64,000 bases of DNA from Streptomyces sp. SDr-06 (lineage in GTDB: Bacteria; Actinomycetota; Actinomycetes; Streptomycetales; Streptomycetaceae). Under the pieces are notes generated by a model. The model worked only from the letters and a program-made list of their open reading frames with translations, was not told where the DNA came from and did not search any database. Made by a program: the position numbers and the translations under genes. Where the stretch lies: contig NZ_QOLA01000016.1 in assembly GCF_003324565.1 (NCBI RefSeq), positions 124,001 to 188,000 on the forward strand, in the 5' to 3' direction. Positions 31,858 to 52,900 of this stretch are shown here, one piece after another (within the stretch, counting starts at the first letter, position 1; each line of letters begins with the position of its first letter).

Positions 31858-31873
31858 GTCCCGCCGGCGGGAC
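31858..31873. promoter_or_regulatory. Perfect 16-bp palindrome before flavoprotein/NRPS genes (LmbU-type site)
   Basis: GTCCCGCCGGCGGGAC, identical to the copy at 55879. A -10-like TAGCAT lies at 31910-31915 and a second inverted repeat, CGGCGGAC-N6-GTCCGCCG, at 31929-31950, all in the 196-bp gap before the flavoprotein gene. It is the likely control point for the flavoprotein-NRPS operon. Confidence 0.75.
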
Positions 31874-32028
31874 GATTCCAGGTGTGTTCATTCCGCCGGT
31901 TCGGACGGCTAGCATCACAGGCGTATGCCGGCGGACATTCACGTCCGCCGCATTGAGTGAGATCCATCAACCATCCTTTCCGGCTGCGGCCGTTGGAATC
32001 CAATTAGCCATCTGGCAAGAGAGGCGCC

Positions 32029-33216
32029 ATGTACGACATCATTGTCATAGGTGCCCGTTGTGCGGGTTCGCCGACGGCCATGCTTTTCGCGCAGCAGGGA
32101 TATCGCGTACTGCTCCTGGAGAAAGCGCGCTTTCCGCAGGACACGCTCTCCTCGCACTACATCCACACGCAGGGCGTGGCGCTGCTCAAGAAATGGGGCC
32201 TGCTCGACCGGATCCGCGAGGCGGGCTGCCGGCCGATCGACCACCAGAGCTACGAGGCGCCCGGCGTCCGCATCGACGGCTTCTCGCTGCCGATCGACGG
32301 CCAGCGCACCACGTACGCCCCGAGGCGTTACGTCCTCGACCCGATCCTCGCGGACGGCGCGGTGGCGGCGGGCGTGGAGTTCCGCGAGGGCTGCGCGGTC
32401 AACGACCTGCTGTGGGAGGGCGACCGGGTCGTCGGGGTGCGCTACACGACACCCAGCGGCGCCACGGCCACCGACCGGGCCCGCCTGGTCGTCGGGGCGG
32501 ACGGCATGCGGTCGCTGGTGGCCCGCAAGGCCGGCGCACCCTACGTCATCGAGCACCCCCGCATGACCTGCACCTACTACAGCTACTGGTCCGGGGTCCC
32601 CTCGCACTTCGAGCTGTACGAGCGGCCGGGGCGCTGGATCGGTGTCATCCCCACCAACGACGACCTCACGCTGCTCATGACGTACTTCCCGCAGGACGAG
32701 TTCTCCGGGGTCCGCAAGGACGTGGAGCCCTTCTACCTCGACGCCTTCCGCACCACGGCGCCCGAACTGTACGAGCGGATGCGGGCGGGCAAGCGCGAGG
32801 AGCAGCTGTACGGCACGGGCCACCAGGAGAACTTCTTCCGCCAGGCCTTCGGGCCCGGGTGGGCCCTGGTCGGCGACGCGGTGACGCACAAGGACTCCAT
32901 CACCGCCCGCGGCATCACCGAGGCCTTCGTCCAGGCCGAGTCGCTCACCGGCCACGTCGGACAGCAGCTGCACGACGACGCGGCGCTCGACGAAGCCCTG
33001 CGGAACTACGCGGACGACCTGGACGGCGACACGCTCAGCCACTACCAGGGCGCGCTCAACGTGGCCGAACTCAAGCCCGAGGCACGCATCGACCTGCTGC
33101 GGAAGCTGGTCGGTCACCAGGAGCTGATCGACCGCTACTTCTCGACCCTGTCGGGCGCCTGCTCCATCGACGACTTCTACAACACCGAACTCTTGACGCT
33201 GCTTGATCAGAGCTGA
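32029..33216 (+). CDS. FAD-dependent oxidoreductase (GGR/PHBH-like fold)
   Basis: A 395-residue flavoprotein starting MYDIIVIGARCAGSPTAML, an N-terminal FAD-binding Rossmann motif, with VVGADGMRSLVARKAGAP (DG motif) and WALVGDAVTHKDSITARGIT (GD motif). It belongs with aromatic hydroxylases, geranylgeranyl reductases and carrier-protein-modifying flavoenzymes. It lacks the WxWxIP motif of flavin halogenases. Its place between the A/PCP pair and the NRPSs suggests oxidation (hydroxylation or desaturation) of the residue tethered to the free PCP. Hydroxylation of free piperazate or the finished peptide is the alternative. GAGAGG precedes ATG 32029, and only 45 bp separate it from the NRPS start. 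Confidence 0.8.
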   Translation: MYDIIVIGARCAGSPTAMLFAQQGYRVLLLEKARFPQDTLSSHYIHTQGVALLKKWGLLDRIREAGCRPIDHQSYEAPGVRIDGFSLPIDGQRTTYAPRRYVLDPILADGAVAAGVEFREGCAVNDLLWEGDRVVGVRYTTPSGATATDRARLVVGADGMRSLVARKAGAPYVIEHPRMTCTYYSYWSGVPSHFELYERPGRWIGVIPTNDDLTLLMTYFPQDEFSGVRKDVEPFYLDAFRTTAPELYERMRAGKREEQLYGTGHQENFFRQAFGPGWALVGDAVTHKDSITARGITEAFVQAESLTGHVGQQLHDDAALDEALRNYADDLDGDTLSHYQGALNVAELKPEARIDLLRKLVGHQELIDRYFSTLSGACSIDDFYNTELLTLLDQS

Positions 33217-33261
33217 GTGACGGCTCGCCCACCTGGTGGTTCTGCCGATTTTGGAGACACA

Positions 33262-36200
33262 ATGATCCCGTTGTCGTTCGCGCAGCGTCGACTGTGGTTC
33301 GTGGACCGGTTCGAAGGCCCCTCGCCGACCTACAACGGCGCCCTCGGCCTACGGCTGACCGGCGAGTTGACGGTCGACGCCCTGGAGGCGGCGCTCCGCG
33401 ACGTCATCGACCGGCACGAGGCCCTGCGCACGGTCATCGCCGAGGACGACGACGGCGTCCCGCACCAGCGGGTGCTGCCCATGGCACAGGCGCCGTTCGC
33501 CCTGCGGGTCGTCGAGGCCGCGACGGAGACCGAGCGGGTAGCCGCCGTCGACGAGGCGGCCACCGCCACCTTCGACCTGGCCGCCGACGTCCCGATCCGC
33601 GCCACGCTGGTGCGCAGCGGACCGAGCGAGCACACCCTCGTCCTCGTCATGCACCACATCGCGGTGGACGGCGAGTCGTTCAGGCCGCTCTGCCGCGACC
33701 TCATCACCGCCTACGCGGCCCGCCAGGAGGGCAGAGCCCCCGCCTGGGAGCCGCTGCCGGTGCAGTACGCGGACTACTCGCTGTGGCAGCGGGACATGCT
33801 CGGCGACGAGTCCGACCCCACCAGCGTGTCGGCCACCCAACTGGCTTACTGGCGAAGGACCCTGGCCGACCTGGCGCAGCCGCTCGCACTGCCCACCGAC
33901 CGCCCCCGCCCGAAGTCGATGAGCCAGCGCGGCGACATGGTGCCCTTCACCATCGACGCCGACCTGCTGCGGTCCGTGGAGAGGCTCGCCGCGCAGGCGG
34001 ACACCACCGTCTCGATGGTCATGCACTCCGCCCTCGCGGTCCTCCTGCACCACCTCGGCTGCGGCGACGACGTCCCCATCGGCGCCCCCATAGCGGGCCG
34101 CACCGACGAGGAACTGCGCGAACTCGTCGGGTTCTTCGTCAACACCTGGGTGCTGCGCGTCGACCTCTCCGGCAACCCGACCTTCCGCGAACTGCTTCAG
34201 CGGGTGCGGGAGCGGGCCCTTGCCGCGTACGACAACCAGGACCTGCCCTTCGAGCGGCTGGTGGAACTCCTCAACCCGGACCGCTCCACCGCCTACAACC
34301 CCCTCTTCCAGGTGATGCTCGCCTGGCAGCCGTCCATACCCGAGCTGGACATCCCCGGACTCACCTCCCGGTCCGAGCGGCTGGAGACCGAGACGGCCAA
34401 GTTCGACCTGTTCTTCGATCTGATCCCGAACGGTTCGGGCTCGGCGCAGTGCCGCCTGGAGTACCGCACCGACCTGTTCGACCGGGAGACCGTCGAGGCC
34501 ATCGCCCACCGCTTCGTCCGCGTGCTGAGCCGGCTCGTGGCCGACTCCGAGCGCGCCATCGGCGGCATCGACACCCTGGAGAGGGCCGAGCGGGACCACC
34601 TGCTCACCGACTTCAACGACACCGCCGTCGAGCTCCCCGACCTCACGGTCCCGCAGCTCTTCGCGCACCAGGTCGCCCGCACGCCCGACGCCCCGGCCCT
34701 CGTGTGCGACGGGCGGACGCTGACCTACCGCGAGCTGGACGAGCGCGCGAGCGGCATCGCCCGCGAGCTCGTGCGCCGCGGCGCCGGACCCGAGGACCTG
34801 GTCGCCCTCGCGCTGCCGCGCACGGAGAACCTGGTGGCCGCGCTGCTCGGCATCCTCAAGTCCGGTGCCGGATACCTGCCGATGGACCCGCAGTACCTCG
34901 CCGGCCGTGCCGAGAACGTGCTGTCCGAGGCACGCCCGTGCTTCGTGGTCACCGACGCCACGACGGCGCAACAGCTGCCGCCGCACGACATGGTGAGCAT
35001 CCACCTCGACGACCTCACGCGGGACGACACCCCCGCGGGGGCCCTGGGCGACGTAGACCACAGCGCGCCGCCGCACCCGGACAACCTCGCGTACGTGATG
35101 TACACCTCCGGCTCCACCGGCCGGCCCAAGGGCGCCTCCATCACTCACCGCAACCTCGTCAACGGGGTGCGGGAACTGGCCCGTGTCCTCGACCCGCAGC
35201 CCGGCTGGAAGATGCTGGCCGGGACCTCGGTCAACTTCGACGTCTCCGTCTTCGAGCTGCTCACCGCCCTGTCTACCGGCGGCACCGCGGAACTGGTCCC
35301 CAACGCGCTGGCACTCGGCGAGCGCGACAGCTGGGACGGCCACGTCATCAGCGGGGTCCCCTCGGTGCTCGGCGAACTGGTGGGCCACCTGGCGAAGGCA
35401 CCCAACGTCCACACGGTCGTGTTCGCGGGCGACGTGCTCCCGGCCCGGCTGGTGCGCCAGGTGCGCGAGGCCATCCCCGGCGTACGCATCGTCAACTCCT
35501 ATGGCCAGAGCGAGAGTTTCTACGCCACCACGTTCTCCCTCGCCGGCTCCCAGGAGTGGGCGGACGGCGACGTCGCCCCCATCGGCACCCCGCTGGGCAA
35601 CATGCGCGCCTACGTGCTCGGCCCCGGCCTCGCCCCCGTGCCCCAGGGCGTGATCGGCGAGCTCTACGTGGTCGGCGCCTGCCTCGGCCGTGGCTACCAC
35701 GGACGCCCGGCCCTGACCGCCGAGCGCTACGTGGCCAACCCCTTCGGCCCGGCCGGCGAGCGGATGTACCGCACCGGCGACCTGGCCCGCTGGAACGCGG
35801 ACGGTCAGCTGGAGTGCGTCGGCCGCGGCGACGGCCAGGTCAAGGTGCGGGGCTTCCGCATCGAGACCGCCGAGGTCGAAGCCGCGCTCACCGCCCTGCC
35901 CGGCATCAGCGAGGCCGTGGTGATCAGCCGCGAGGTGCCCTCGGGCGGACGGCGGCTCGTCGCGTACGTGGTGCACACCGGCGAAGGAGCCGTCGGCGAC
36001 GACGGCGCCGGCGGCATCGGCGACGTGGACGTGATGGCCGGTGCCTCGGCCGCCGATCTGCGCAAGCTCATCGCGGCCCGGCTGCCCGACTACATGGTGC
36101 CCGCCGCCTTTGTGGCCCTCGGCCGACTCCCGCTGGGGCCGACCGGCAAGCTGGACCGTAAGGCCCTGCCCGAGCCGGAGTTCACCGGGGAGACCTACCG

Positions 36201-39200
36201 CGAGCCCCGCAACGAGACCGAGACGATCATCACCGCGGCCTACGCGGACGTCCTCGGTGTCGAGCGCGTCGGCATCGACGACGACTTCTTCGCGGTGGGC
36301 GGGGACAGCCTGCGCTCCATCCAGGTCGTCGCGCGGACCCGCGCCCGGGGCCTGGAACTCACCACCCGCGAGATCTTCGAGTGCCGCACGGCGGCCCGCC
36401 TCGCCGAGGTGGCCTCCGCCCGCCAGGACCGCACGCCCGTGCTCGCCGAGGACGCGGGCGGCGGCGTCGGCCCGATGCCACTCCAACCGGTCGCGCGGCA
36501 CGTCTTCGAACACGGCGGCGGAACGGACCGGTTCGCCATGTCGATGGTCCTCGAACTGCCCCGGGGCATCGACGCGGACGGCCTGGCCGCCACGCTGGAC
36601 GCCGTGCTCGACCGGCACGACCTGCTGCGCGCCCGACTGGTGCGCGGCGGCGAACCCTCCCTCGACGTCCGCCCGCAGGGTGCCGTACGGGCAGCCGACC
36701 TCATCCACCGGGTCGACTGCGACGGCCGGTGGGACGAGCCGTCCACGCTGCGGACCGCCCGGGCGGAGCTCGACCAAGCGGTGAACCGCCTCGACCCGCA
36801 GGCCGGGACCCTGGCGGACTTCGTCTGGTTCGCCGCTCCCTCGGGCGAGGGCCGCCTGCTCGTCGTGATCCACCACCTCGCGGTGGACGGCGTGTCCTGG
36901 CGCATCCTCATGTCGGACCTCGCCGAGGCCTGGCAGCAGATCAGCGCGGGCAAGGCGCCCGAACTGCCCGCGGTCGGCACCTCGGCCCGCCGCTGGGCCG
37001 CCGCGCTGGAGGACGAGGCCTTCACACCCGAACGCGAAGCGGAACTGGCGTACTGGCGGGACCTGCTCGAAGCACCCAACCCCCCGCTGGGCACGCGGGC
37101 CTTCGACCCGGCGATCGACCTGTGGTCCACCGTCGAGACCGTACGGGTGGAACTGCCCGCCGAGGTCACCGAAGCGGTCCTGACCAAGCTGCCCGCCGCC
37201 TTCCGGGGCACCGCCAACGACGTGCTGCTCGCCGCGCTCGGCCTCGCCGTGAACCGGTGGCGCGGCGCGGACGGCCCCACCCTGGTCCGCCTGGAGGGCC
37301 ACGGCCGCGAGGAGGACCTCGTCCCCGGCGCCGACCTCTCCCGTACCGTCGGCTGGTTCACCAGCATGTACCCGGCCCGGGTCGACGTCGCAGGTGTGGA
37401 CCTCGCCGACGTGCTGGCGGGAGGCGCCGCCGCCGGAAAGGCCGTCAAGCTGGTCAAGGAGCAGCTGCGCGGCATCCCGGACAAGGGCATGGGATACGGC
37501 CTGCTGCGCCACCTGAACCCGGAGACCGCCGAACAGCTCGCCGAGTACGCTCCGCCACAGATCGGCTTCAACTACCTCGGCCGGATCTCCGACGCCGACG
37601 TGCCCGAGCACCTGCGCGCGAACGGGTGGGGACCGGCGTCCTGGTCCGCCGAACTGATCGCGCTGCCCGACCCGGATCTGCCCGCCCTGTCCGCCCTCGA
37701 AGTCAACTCCTTCGCCACCGACACCCCCGAGGGCCCCCGTCTGCAGACGGCCTTCATGTTCGCCTCCGGGGTGCTGTCCCGGGAGCGGACCGCCGAACTC
37801 GCCGAGCTGTGGGTGGAGGTGCTGCACGGCCTGGCCGCGTACGCCGCCGAGCCGCACATCGGCGGCCTCACACCCTCCGACGCCCCGCTGGTCTCGGTGC
37901 GCCTCGACGAGATCGAAGCCTGGGAGCAGCGCTACGGCAGGCTCACCGAGGTGTGGCCGCAGGCCCCGGGCCAGTCCGGGATCCAGTTCGAGGCCGCGCT
38001 CGCCGACGGCTCCTTCGACGTCTACCACATGCAGTTCGTCCTGCACCTGACCGGACACGTGGACCCGGTGCGCATGCGCTCCGCCGGGCAGGCGCTGCTC
38101 GACCGGTACCCGAACCTGCGCTCCGCGTTCCTCACCGGCGCCGACGGCGACCCGGTGCAGATCCTGGCCGAGCACGTCACCCTGCCCTGGCGCCACCTCG
38201 ACCTGAGCGGCCGCACCCCGGCCGACCAGGACGCGGAGCTCGACCAGGCCCTCGCGGACGACCGCGCCGACCGGCTCGACCCGCTGCGGCCGCCGCTGCT
38301 GCGCCTGGCTCTGCTCACCTGCGGGCCGCAGCAGGCCAAGCTCGTCATCACCGCCCACCACACGCTGTTCGACGGCTGGTCGTCGCCACTGGTGATCCGG
38401 GACCTGATCCGGCTGTACGCCGCGACCGAGGACCTCGGCCCGGTCCGCAGCTACGGCGACTACCTGTCCTGGCTGTCCACCCGTGACCGCAAGGCCTCGG
38501 CCGCCCGCTGGGCCGCCGAGCTGGACGGGTTCGACCAGCCCACCCTGGTGGCGCCCAACGCCCCCGCCGTCCAGGAGGCGGCGTCCGCCCTCGGGCGGGT
38601 CGAGGTGCCGCTGTCCATCGACAAGGGACGCGAACTCGCCAAGCGCGCCGCGGAACTCGGCGTCACGCTCAACACGCTCCTCCAGGGCGCGTGGGCGATC
38701 CTGCTCTCGAAGCTGACCGGGCAGAGCGACGTGGTGTTCGGCGCCGCCGTCAACGGCCGGCCCGCCGAACTGCCCGGCGCGGAGGAGATGGTCGGCCTCT
38801 TCATCAACACCCTGCCCACCAGGGCGTTCTGCTCCTTCGACCAGAGCGTCGCGCAGGTCATCACCGACCTGCAGAACCGGCAGACCTCCCTGCTCGACCA
38901 CCACTACTACGGGCTCGCCGACATCCAGCGCGACGTCGGCCTGCCCGCCCTGTTCGACACCATCGTGGTCTTCGAGAACTACCCGATCGACCGGGCGGGC
39001 ATCTTCGACGCGAACACCGCGGCCGGTTTCAGCATCGACGCCATCCGGCCGTTCGCGGGCTCGCACTACCCGTTCACCCTCAACGCGTCCGACCCCTATC
39101 TGCGGACCTCCCTCGACTACCAGAACAACCTTTACGGCCGTGAGGAGGCCGAGCTGATCGCCGCCCGGCTGGTCCGGGTCCTCGATCAGGTACTGGAGGA

Positions 39201-41033
39201 CCCGACCGTGCCGGTCGGCGCCGTCGAGGTGCTGTCGCAGGAGGAGCGGGACTGGTTGGTGAGGGGGATCAATGACACGGCGCATCCCGTGGCGGCGGAC
39301 ACTCTGCCGGGTTCGTTCGAGGCTCAGGTGGAGCGTGACCCCGGACTTGTGGCACTGATCGGCGAGCACGAGACGCTCACCTACGGCGAGTTCAACCGGC
39401 GCGCCAACCAGCTGGCGCACTGGCTCGTCGAACAGGGCGCGGGCCCCGAGCAGTTGGTCGCCGTGCGCATCCCGCGCTCCGTCGACCTGATGGTGGCGAT
39501 CTACGCGGTCGTCAAGGCCGGCGCGGCCTATGTGCCGGTGGACACCGAACTGCCCGAGGACCGGGTACGGCACGTGCTGGACACCGCCGGGCCCCTGCTG
39601 GTGCTCGACGGGACCCTGCCGGACGTGTCCGCGTACCCCACCGAGAACCCGCGGCGGGAGCTGTCGCCGGACAACGCCGCGTACGTCATCTTCACCTCCG
39701 GCTCCACCGGCGGCCCCAAGGGCGTGCAGGTGTCCCACCGCTCGATCATGAACCGGCTGAAGTGGGGCCTGGCGCACTTCGATGTCACCCCCGAGGACCG
39801 GGTCCTGCTGAGCACCTCGGCGAGCTTCGACGTGTCGGTCCCCGAGCTGTTCGCACCGCTCCAGGTCGGCGCCGCCGTGGTGATCGCCCGTCCGGACGGG
39901 CGGCGCGACCCGGCCTACCTGGCCGAGCTGATCCAGCGCGAACGGGTCACCGGCGCGGACTTCGTGCCCTCCCTCCTGGAGGCGTTCGTCACCGAGCCCG
40001 CCGCGAAGGAATGCCACAGCCTGCGCTGGATCGAGGTCGCCGGTGAGGCGTTCCCCGCGGCGCTTGCGAACAAGGTCGTCGACCTGCTGCCGCACTGCGG
40101 GGTGCACAACCTGTACGGCCCCACCGAGGCGGCCGTCGAGGTCACGGCCTGGCAGCATGTGCCGGGGGCGGACCGGGTGCCGATCGGCGCGCCGGTCTGG
40201 AACACCCAGGTGTACGTGCTGGACGCGACGCTGCGTCCGGTCGCGCCGGGAGTGGCGGGCGAGCTGTACCTGGCCGGCGCCGGCCTCGCCCGGGGCTACC
40301 TCGGGCAGGGCGCGCTGACCGCGAGCCGCTTCGTCGCGTGCCCCTTCGGTCCGGACGGCGCGCGGATGTACCGCACCGGAGACCTGGTGCGCTGGAACCA
40401 GGACGGCCAGGTCGAGTACATCGGCCGCACCGACTTCCAGGTCAAGGTCCGCGGCTTCCGGATCGAACTCGGCGAGGTGGAGGCGGCGCTGACCGCCCAC
40501 CCCGACGTCGACACCGCGGTGGCCGTGGTGCGCGAGGACCGCCCCGGCGACCAGCGCCTGGTCGCCTACGTGCTGGCGGACCCCACGGGCCTCGACGTCG
40601 CGGCCCTGACCGACCTGGTCCGGGAGCGGCTGCCGGAGTACATGGTCCCCTCGGCGATCGTGCCGCTCCAGGCGTTCCCCACCACCCCCAGCGGGAAGCT
40701 CGACCGCAACGCCCTCCCCGCACCCGAGCACACCGAAGTCGCGGCCGGTCGAGGGCCGCGCAACCCCAACGAGGAAGTCCTCTGCCGCCTGTTCGCCGAA
40801 CTGCTCGGCGTGGACGAGGTCGGCATCGACGTCGACTTCTTCGACCACGGTGGGCACTCGCTGCTCGCCACCCGGCTGATCGGCCGCATCCGCAGCGAAC
40901 TCAACGCCGATGTGAAGGTCACGGCGGTGTTCCGCAACCCGACCGTCGCCCAACTGGCAGAGCAGATCGAGAAGCTGGCCGCCACATCGAAACGTCCCCG
41001 GCTCCGCCCGATGAACGTACAGGAGAACCGTCG

Positions 41034-41037
<4 letters not shown>
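33262..41037 (+). CDS. NRPS, modules 1-2: C-A-PCP-E-C-A-PCP
   Basis: A 2591-residue protein. ATG 33262 (MIPLSFAQRRLWFVDRF) has GGAG 5 bases upstream. Domains by residue: C about 1-440 (HHIAVDG near 131); A1 about 460-970 (YTSGSTGRPKG near 613); PCP (GGDSLRS near 1014); epimerase (HHLAVDGVSWR near 1205, EGHGRE near 1346, FNYLGR near 1437); C of the type that follows an epimerase (HHTLFDGWS near 1700); A2 (FTSGSTGGPKG near 2144); PCP (GGHSLLAT near 2531). The A1 pocket reads DVFSVASYAK, a code I associate with piperazate domains, so D-Piz is predicted. The A2 pocket reads about DVPDEALVEK; three acidic positions suggest a basic side chain. The stop overlaps the next start (ATGA), so the genes are coupled. 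Confidence 0.93.
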
Positions 41038-49955
<8,918 letters not shown>

Positions 49956-49960
49956 AAGCA

Positions 49961-52900
49961 ATGATTCCGCTGTCATACGCACAACGCCGCATGTGGATCC
50001 TCCACCAGATGGAGGGCGGGTCGGAGAACTGGAACATGCCGGCCGCGTTCCGGCTGACCGGCTCCCTGGACCAGGACGCCCTGGTCGCGGCGATCCGTGA
50101 CGTGGTCGACCGGCACGAGATCCTGCGCACCGTCTACGGCACGAGCGACGACGGTGAGCTCTTCCAGCGGATCCTGCCCACGGCCGAGGCCGCGCCGCAG
50201 GTGCCGGTCGTCGAGGTGGCGCCCGAGGACGTCTCGCGCCTGGTCGGCGAGTCCATGGTGTACCGCTTCGACCTGACGGCCGAAGTCCCGCTCCAGGTAC
50301 GCCTGTTCCGCGTCTCGCCGCAGGAGCACGTCCTGGTCCTGGTCATCCACCACATCGCCACGGACGGCAGCTCCGGCGCGCCCCTGGTACGGGACCTGGC
50401 CGCGGCGTACACCGCCCGCCTGGACGGCCGCGCCCCCGGCTGGGAGCCGCTGCCGGTCCAGTACAAGGACTACACGATGTGGCAGCGCGAGCTGCTCGGC
50501 GACGTCGCCGACCCGGACAGCCTCGCCGCGAAGCAGGTCGCCTACTGGCGCAAGGAACTGGCCGGGGTCCCGCAGCCGTTGAACCTGACGCTGGACCGCC
50601 CCCGGCCCGTGCAGGCCAGCGGGCGCGGCGCCACCGTCGGCTTCACGGTCGAGCCGGAGGTCTCCGCCGGGCTTCAGAAGCTGTCCGACGAGCGCGGCGC
50701 GACCCTGTCGATGGTCCTGCACGCCGCGCTCGCGGTGCTGCTGCGCAAGCTCGGCGGCGGCGACGACATCACGATCGGCAGCTCGATCGCCGGGCGCACC
50801 GACGAGGCCCTGGCCGATCTGGTCGGATTCTTCGTCAACACCCAGGTGCTGCGCGCCGACCTCAGCGGCGACCCGTCGTTCACCGACCTGCTCGCCCAGG
50901 TCCGCGACAAGTCGCTGGCCGCCTACGAGAACCAGGACGTGCCGTTCGACACCCTGGTCGAGGCGGTCAACCCGGAGCGCTCGGCCGCGTACCAGCCGCT
51001 GTTCCAGGTGATGCTCGGCCTGCAGAATTACGCACGGCCCGAACTCGAACTCGCCGGGCTCACCCTGGAGGTCGAGCAGACCATCCCGTCGATCTCCAAG
51101 GTCGACCTCTTCTTCAACCTGGCCACGGACGACGCGGGGGTGCTGCGCGGCGACCTGTCGTACGCGACCGACGTGTTCGACCGCGAGACGGCCCAGGCGA
51201 TCGGCGCCCGGTTCGGGCGCGTCCTGGAGCAGCTCGTCGCCGATCCGGGCATGAGCGTCGGGGACGTCGACGTGCTGGGCGTGGCCGAGCGCCACCACCT
51301 CCTGACGGAGATGAACGACACCGCCGAGCCGACCCTGGAGCTGGTGGAGTCGGTGCGCCGACAGGTGCGGGAGACCCCGGAGGCGCTCGCCATCATCGGC
51401 GCCGAGGAGTCGCTCACCTACCAGCAGCTCGAAGCGCGCTCCAACCAGCTGGCCCACTGGCTGGCCGGCCACGGGGTGCGGGCGGAGTCGCGCGTCGCCG
51501 TGCGCCTGCCCCGCACCGTGAACCTGGTGGTGGCGCTGCTCGCCGTGCTCAAGGCCGGCGGAGCCTACGTGCCGATCGATCCGGACCACCCGCGGTCCCG
51601 CATCGACTACATCCTGGAGCACGCCGACCCGCTGCTGGTGCTCGACGCCGAGGCGCTGGCGGGCGTGGACTGGTCCTCGCTTCCCGAAACGGCTCCCGAG
51701 GTCGTGGTCCGCCCCGAGAACGCCCAGTACGTCATCTACACCTCGGGGTCGACGGGCAGGCCGAAGGGCGTCACCATCCCGCGCGGCGCGGTGGCGAACT
51801 ACCTGGCCACCAACCAGCGCCGGTTCCCGCTCACGGCCGACGACCGGATGCTGTTCAGCACCACCGTGGCGTTCGACATGGCCAACACCGAGCTGTACCA
51901 GCCGTTCATCTCCGGCGCCACCATGGTGGTGGCGGACAAGGACACCGTCACCGACCCGGCGGCCGTCCTGGAGCTGATACGCCGTCACAAGGTCACCGCG
52001 GTACAGGCCACGCCCGCCTTCTGGCAGATGCTCCTGATGCACGACCCGAACGCGGCGAAGGACCTGCGGATCATCATCGGCGCGGAGGCCGTACCGGTGC
52101 GCCTGGCCGAGACGCTGGCGCAGCAGGCCGCCGAGGTGTTCAACATGTACGGCCCCACCGAGACGGTGACCTGGTGCACCGAGGCGCGCGTCGAGGTGGG
52201 GGAGGGGGCGCCGATCGGCAGGCCGATGGGCAACTTCCACGTGTACGTGCTCGACGCCCGCCTGCGACCCGTCCCGTGCGGTGTGCCGGGTGAGCTGTAC
52301 ATCGCCGGCGCCGGCATGGCCCGCGGTTACCAGAGCAGGCCCGGTCTGACCGCGGAGCGGTTCGTCGCGTGCCCCTTCGGACCGGACGGCGCGCGGATGT
52401 ACCGCACCGGCGACCTGGTGCGCTGGGACCGCAACGACCAGCTGGAGTACATCGAGCGCACCGACTTCCAGGTGAAGATCCGGGGCTACCGCATCGAGCT
52501 CGGCGAGATCGAGCACGCGCTGACCGGACACCCCCAGGTGGCGCAGGCGGCGGCCGTGGTGCGGGAGAACCAGGACGGCGACAAGCGCATCGTCGGCTAC
52601 GTGATGCCCGAGCCCGCCGTCGCCGAGACCGACGGCGGTGTCCAGGCACTGGTCGACGACCTGCCCGCGTTCCTGCGCGGCCGCCTGCCCGACTACATGG
52701 TGCCCGCCACGCTGATCCCGCTCTCGGAGGTCCCGCTGACCCCCAACGGGAAGCTGGACCGCGCGGCCCTGCCGGCCGAGGAGGCGGACAGCGAGGTCAG
52801 CCAGGAGCCGCGCAACGCCCATGAGGAGAAGGTGTGTTCCTTCTTCAGCGAGCTGCTGGGCCTGGAGCGGGTCGGCGTCGACGACGACTTCTTCGCACTG

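Noticed and set aside
32029..33216. Flavin-dependent halogenase
   Set aside because: The WxWxIP motif is absent, and the GD-box region is like hydroxylases and reductases.
33349..40953. A 2534-codon open frame antisense to the first NRPS, and similar giant antisense frames at 41094-45827, 45846-49787 and 49973-54037
   Set aside because: They mirror the strong third-position GC bias of the real NRPS genes, show no recognisable domains and lack sensible starts.
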